NCBI GenBank assembly: GCA_963995505.1
Contig: OZ023190.1
Span: 14,130,092 to 14,194,091 of the forward strand
Reading direction: 5' to 3'
Source: Hypericum androsaemum
Lineage: Eukaryota > Streptophyta > Magnoliopsida > Malpighiales > Hypericaceae
DNA: 64,000 nt
The notes beneath the pieces were generated by a model. It worked only from the letters and a program-made list of their open reading frames with translations. It was not told the origin of the DNA and made no database searches. This document shows, in pieces, positions 60,301-64,000 of the stretch; position 1 is the stretch's first letter; the number at the start of each line of letters is the position of its first letter. The translations under genes and the position numbers were made by a program.

Positions 60301-60387
60301 CATGGGAATGCGGGTTCTGTACGTGAGCGATGGGAGCTTCGTCTTCAATGGAAGGTTGGAAATTGCGAGGCGGGTGGTAGTTGCCAT
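57340..60387 (-). CDS. CRYD: Cryptochrome DASH, organellar (13 exons, 561 aa)
   Basis: Minus-strand exons are 60387-60006, 59921-59782, 59675-59481, 59401-59276, 59190-59116, 59040-58924, 58835-58789, 58671-58595, 58475-58400, 58308-58239, 58132-58009, 57817-57768 and 57546-57340. The start is the ATG of [10 protein letters not shown], which gives a Ser/Thr-rich organelle transit peptide; an ATG at 60453 is the alternative. The photolyase domain begins at [19 protein letters not shown]. The FAD domain holds [97 protein letters not shown] and [17 protein letters not shown], all conserved in plant CRY3. The family is a blue-light flavoprotein that repairs cyclobutane dimers in single-stranded or looped DNA in plastids and mitochondria. 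Intron 4 uses a GC donor; exon 2's end is uncertain. Confidence 0.93.
58094..58287 (+). repeat. Short local duplications around exons 10-11 of CRY-DASH
   Basis: GTCTATACCCATGTCTCTTAC occurs at 58094 (exon 11 coding) and at 58218 (intron 10 with the exon 10 donor). GTTGCAGACAATTC occurs at about 58187 and 58267, and ATTCGACATGAACC at about 58196 and 58251. Parts of neighbouring exons have been copied into intron 10. Confidence 0.8.
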
Positions 60388-60568
60388 AAATGGCGCGAGC
60401 GTGTCTTGTTCGAAGGATTCTTGGAGCGAGGAGGACAAGACATGGTGGCTCACTGGGTTGCTGACACGTGGCCGACTGTGACGTGGTTGTCTTCTGGCCT
60501 GGAGATTTTGCCCCTCAAAAAATCTGGTGGGTGCGGTTTGGAAAATTTTAGTATAGCCCTAAAAAAAA

Positions 60569-61757
60569 GATAAATTACTCTCAAGTCCATCAGGTTTGCT
60601 TAGATATACTCAAAAGTCCTCCCTGTTTAAAAAATGATCATGTTGTCTCTTTGGTTTGCTTTTATTATACTTTCGGGTCTCTGGCTGATTTCAGCAGCTT
60701 TTTTTTTCTTTTTTATCATTGAAATGACCAAAATATCTTCAAAAACAAAAAAAAGTTATCTCCCTTCTTCCATGTTGTCTTCTCTGGCGAGATGGCCATG
60801 TACTTGGCCCAACTACGGCGTGAATTCGACCACAATAAATCACGCTTCAATTAGCTCAACCAAAACAAATCCCGACATTTTTCTTCTCCTAAATTGGGTC
60901 TCTTTTTCAGGTCTGGAACACAATGTAAATTAAAATAAGAACTCAAAATTATTTTTCAGATCTTCGAAGCAGGAGTAATATGTGCTCGATATTAATGACC
61001 AAGCAGAGACCCAAATTGATGACCGGCGGGCACCTTAAATCGATGTTCACGTAGTCGTCTCTGTGCCTAAATGGGCGGACGCCGACGATGACCGACGATT
61101 GTTCACCCTCCTTCCGTATTCTTCCATGATGGCCCACTGGAGCTTGAGGTCGGTCGATGAGTTCAATCTGCGAGCAAGTTCAATCGACGTCGTAGCCCTT
61201 TTCGGCGCCCCTAGGGTTGTTACAGGGAAGTGGGTTATGGCGTTTGCGTTCGTGGAGGAGATCTTCTTCTCCGGGATTGAACCATCTCACCGGAAGAGGC
61301 ATCTTGCCGAGAATGGATTTAGGGATTTTGATTAATTGTCGACGACGGTGGTTTGGTGGGTTATCTGATCTTGGTGCTTGGTTTGCAGCAACCATAAGAT
61401 TTAGGGATTTTGATTTTTTCTGGTAGTTTGGTCGGTTTGGCGGATGATGGGTGAGCGGTCATCAAAGTTGGCTGGTGGGGTCGTCGGAGTGGGTCACCGT
61501 CAAGGCTATCTGGGTTTTTGGGGGTCGCCATCGACGAGGAGGGAACGATCGGGAGGAAAGGATGATTTTTTTGTTTTGTTTTGAAGGGTATTTTTGTCAT
61601 TTTATTGACAAAAATAAAAAAAAGAACTGCTAACGTGAGCTAGGGACCTGAAAGTATAATAAAATCAAACACGAAGGATGTCGGCGTGTATTTTACAAAC
61701 AAGGCCTATTTTTTAGCATATTTAAGCAAATCTGAGGAACTTTAGAGTAATTTACCC
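60569..61757. mobile_element. Long-TIR MULE-like element
   Basis: The left end (GATAAATTACTCTCAAGTCC) and the reverse complement of the right end (GGTAAATTACTCTAAAGTTCC) match. The inverted similarity runs about 200 bp inward, to the AATGACCAAAATAT / ATTTTTGTCATTTT region. The interior has GC-richer gene-like DNA and open frames on both strands but no transposase. The A-rich flanks hide any target duplication. Its TIR plan resembles that of the 62-kb element. Confidence 0.75.
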
Positions 61758-62049
61758 AAAAAAACAATGTGAAATGTATCACATTTAATTAATTCTAAAA
61801 AAATTAATATTAGGTTTGTTGATATTAGCACAAGTGTGGTGAATTTGTTTACAAGTGTAAAACTTTTTAATATAATATCAGAGCAAATTAATCTCGTGGT
61901 AATGATGGTGGCTAGAGTTAGAATTGTTTTGGGACTCCTTGAGAGTTAGGTAGCTTGTGTTTTCACTCGTAGTTCCTGGTTCTGTGGGTGTGTTAGGCTT
62001 TAGGCTTCTGTATTTACCTGTAGCTGTGTTTGCTGTTCGTTGGTTGTAA

Positions 62050-62058
62050 TTTTTTCTT
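62050..62058 (+). repeat. 9-bp target duplication, left
   Basis: TTTTTTCTT, identical to 63073-63081, abuts the MULE start. Confidence 0.85.
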
Positions 62059-63072
62059 GGGCAAATTACCCTCACATCCCTGAGGTTTGGTCACCCTCCC
62101 CCTAGGGTCCCTGACTTTTGAAAAAAGATTGTCCCATCCTTAAGTTTTGACGATAATAGACTCTCGGGTCCCTGGCTGACGTCATCGGCTTTTTTTTATT
62201 TTTGGTCATGGAAATGACCAAAATACCCTTAAACAAAAAATATTTTTTTTCCACTTTTTCAACCTTTTACCTCCCCCTCCCGCTGACTGTAAACAGGATC
62301 TCCCCGCTCCCGCTCCCCCCCCCCTTCGAGATCTCCCCGCCTCTCCCTATATATATATATATATATATTATATTAACGTAGCAGATCTTGCGGCTTCGTC
62401 AAAACGTTACCCCTTCTTCTTCTTCTTAGCGGTGGTAGGCTTCTCCGATTCCGTCGGATCTCGCTGTCGGTCTTCTGAAACTCGAGGTAATTTCCTTTTC
62501 TTGTAATTTCTGTTGCTTGTTTGATTGATCGGATTCGAGTTTTGTTCCTCCTCAATTTTTTTTTAAATTTCCGGTAGATCGGTTCTCTTTTCTCATTCGG
62601 AATTAGGGTTGGGTGATTCTAGTTGGCAAAAAGAGGGATCGTGGTCCTTTTGTGAGATTCGGAGGCTAAAATCATCGGGATTTGTGAAATTGTTGGCTGC
62701 AATCCGGAAGAAGTTCCTCTAGAGGAATTTGGGGGATGCTATTGCTAGATTTTCGCAGGAACTTCTAGTGGAATTTGGGGTGCTATCGCTCCTCCTCGGT
62801 TATTTGATTTTCGGTAGATTGGCCCCTTTTCCTTGTTTGGAATTAGGGTTGGGTGATTCGGTGGCGAGGAAAGAGGGATTGTGGTCTTTTTTTAAGATTC
62901 AGAGGTTATAATCATTGGGATTTATGAAAAAATGAAAAAAAGAGCCGATGACGTCAGCCATGACCCGAGAGTCTATTATTGTCAAAACTTAGGGACGGGA
63001 CAATCTTTTTTCAAAAGTCAGGGACCCTAGGGGGAGGGTGACCAAACCTCAGGATGTGAGGGTAATTTGCCC
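62059..63072. mobile_element. MULE with 9-bp target duplication (Pack-MULE candidate)
   Basis: The element starts GGGCAAATTACCCTC and ends GAGGGTAATTTGCCC. TIRs of about 150 bp include CCCTAGGGTCCCTGACTTTTG and its complement, and both flanks carry TTTTTTCTT. The interior resembles a gene's 5' leader: TTCTTCTTCTTCTTAGCGG, then GAAACTCGAG/GTAATTTCC as a plausible donor. It contains an (AT)n run (62348-62370) and an internal duplication (about 62570-62690 versus 62805-62925, both with GGAATTAGGGTTGGGTGATTC). No transposase is present. The captured source gene is unknown. Confidence 0.85.
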
Positions 63073-63081
63073 TTTTTTCTT
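63073..63081 (+). repeat. 9-bp target duplication, right
   Basis: TTTTTTCTT, the partner of 62050-62058. Confidence 0.85.
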
Positions 63082-63528
63082 TGTTCTAATAAAGCATTTT
63101 ACTTACCAAAAAAAAGTAATGATGGTGGCTTTCACGACTTTCGTATTTGCACGGGCTCACCTTATAAATTAGTACCATGCGCTATCGGATCCTATTTAAG
63201 AGACGACTCTTCTAATGATATTTTTTATATTCGTATGACTTAAATCGAAGACGTTCTTAAATAAATTTAAATCGCTTACCGCATTAGTTCGTTGTTAGAG
63301 ACATTGGGCCTGATTGCATAGTTGGATCTGGGCCAAGGCCCAAGTTTTTCTCGCTCCCCTGGACCATGGCCCAACCCGCCTGGTTCCCACCGACCTACAC
63401 CGGTAGTTCTCCTAAATAGGAAAAATAGAAGGCGGGGTACGGTTCTCTCCTCTTTGCTTCATCTCCCTCTTAATTTTAGATTCTAGTTGTCCTCCCAGCT
63501 CTAGGTCTGCTTCTAGAAGGCGGGAGAT

Positions 63529-64000
63529 ATGGATATAGACGCGACCAGGGTGACGATGGAAGCGGAGCAAGACGGCGGCGGCGGATTGTACGTTCCGGGG
63601 AAGGACAGGGTTGAGTTTAGGGCACCCCCGAGGAAGTCTCTCTTAGGTAACCGTCTCCTCTCCGATCCTAGCCCTAATTACTCGATTAGGAGCTTATCGT
63701 AGTTCCTTCGGTTTTTTTGTGCTTCTGTATGGAATTTGATGAGATTTGCTCTAGCTTATGGCTCATTGGTTTGGATGATTTGATAGGTCTAGATGTCCTC
63801 GCGGATGAGAAGAGAGGGGGAGCCGATGCGAGTAGTGGCGGCGGGTTCAAGGTTCCCAAGGAAAGAGCGACTTTGGTCGCGGCGTCTGTTGACGAGGAGG
63901 AGGAGGAATCTTCTGGAGTAGAGGATGTTGGGGGAGAGGCTGCTGGCGGCAGTAGACGTCATTTAAGAAGACGGTATCGCGAGATATCGAAGAGCGGGGC
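63529..64000 (+). CDS. Pre-mRNA-splicing DEAH-box helicase PRP16/DEAH7, N-terminal part (runs off the window)
   Basis: Exon 1 is 63529-63646 and exon 2 starts at 63787, with a GT-AG intron; the gene continues past 64000. The visible protein has GGGLYVPGKDRVEFRAPPRK, SLLGLDVLADEKR across the splice, FKVPKERATLVAASVDEEEE and ESSGVEDVGG, then an Arg/Ser-rich start. The order LYVPGKDR, LGLDVLA, FKVP, SSG is characteristic of plant PRP16 orthologs (CLUMSY VEIN in Arabidopsis). PRP16 remodels the spliceosome after the first catalytic step. The helicase core would lie outside this window. The start ATG is the first in a GC-rich leader after CT-rich sequence. Confidence 0.88.

Noticed and set aside
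62340..62370. AT dinucleotide run as a possible promoter
   Set aside because: It is a microsatellite inside the MULE; no transcript start evidence can be seen.

Overview
This is nuclear DNA from a flowering plant. Its genes are widely spaced, split by many short GT-AG introns, and closely match angiosperm families (NAC factor, UPF0481/DUF247, PEPPER-like KH protein, plant PHD protein, CRY-DASH, PRP16/DEAH7). Most of the rest is AT-rich DNA full of plant LTR retrotransposons, MULE-type DNA transposons, LINEs and SINE-like repeats. The lineage cannot be fixed from the sequence alone. I see no rRNA, tRNA, CRISPR or prokaryotic operon, and no convincing undescribed enzymatic system. The novelty here is structural.

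Layout. 1-18 kb holds no intact gene. It has a 22-23 bp satellite split by a solo LTR, a small fragment resembling the ISE2 helicase N-terminus, several LTR remnants, a long-TIR element (7559-8384) and a triple nest of insertions (10094-11767). 18.1-22.6 kb is a 13-exon gene for a coiled-coil, single-pass membrane protein. It converges on a three-exon NAC gene (26625-23976, minus). 26.6-37.5 kb is repeat-rich, with LINE and SINE tails, a MULE carrying gene-like DNA (32062-33482) and a LINE-like unit without reverse transcriptase (35350-36653). 37.5-41.8 kb has a convergent pair: a DUF247 gene (plus) and a PEPPER-like KH gene (minus).

42-53 kb is a retrotransposon graveyard. It holds a 2.5 kb copia derivative with only gag and protease, inserted in a MULE end; a cluster of short LTR elements in both orientations; an inverted copy of exon 1 of the 18 kb gene; a TRIM; a PPR gene fragment; and a GC-rich LTR with an internal 250 bp tandem duplication. 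53.9-60.4 kb has a PHD-finger gene (plus) converging on a 13-exon CRY-DASH gene (minus) with at least one likely GC-AG intron. 60.5-63.1 kb has two long-TIR elements, one with a perfect 9 bp target duplication. The window ends inside the first exons of a PRP16/DEAH7 spliceosomal helicase.

The complete genes look like independent housekeeping, developmental and stress genes. Nothing in the sequence suggests co-regulation or a shared pathway. Gene models were built by hand from splice signals, reading frame and remembered family conservation. All listed junctions keep the frame, but none has transcript support.
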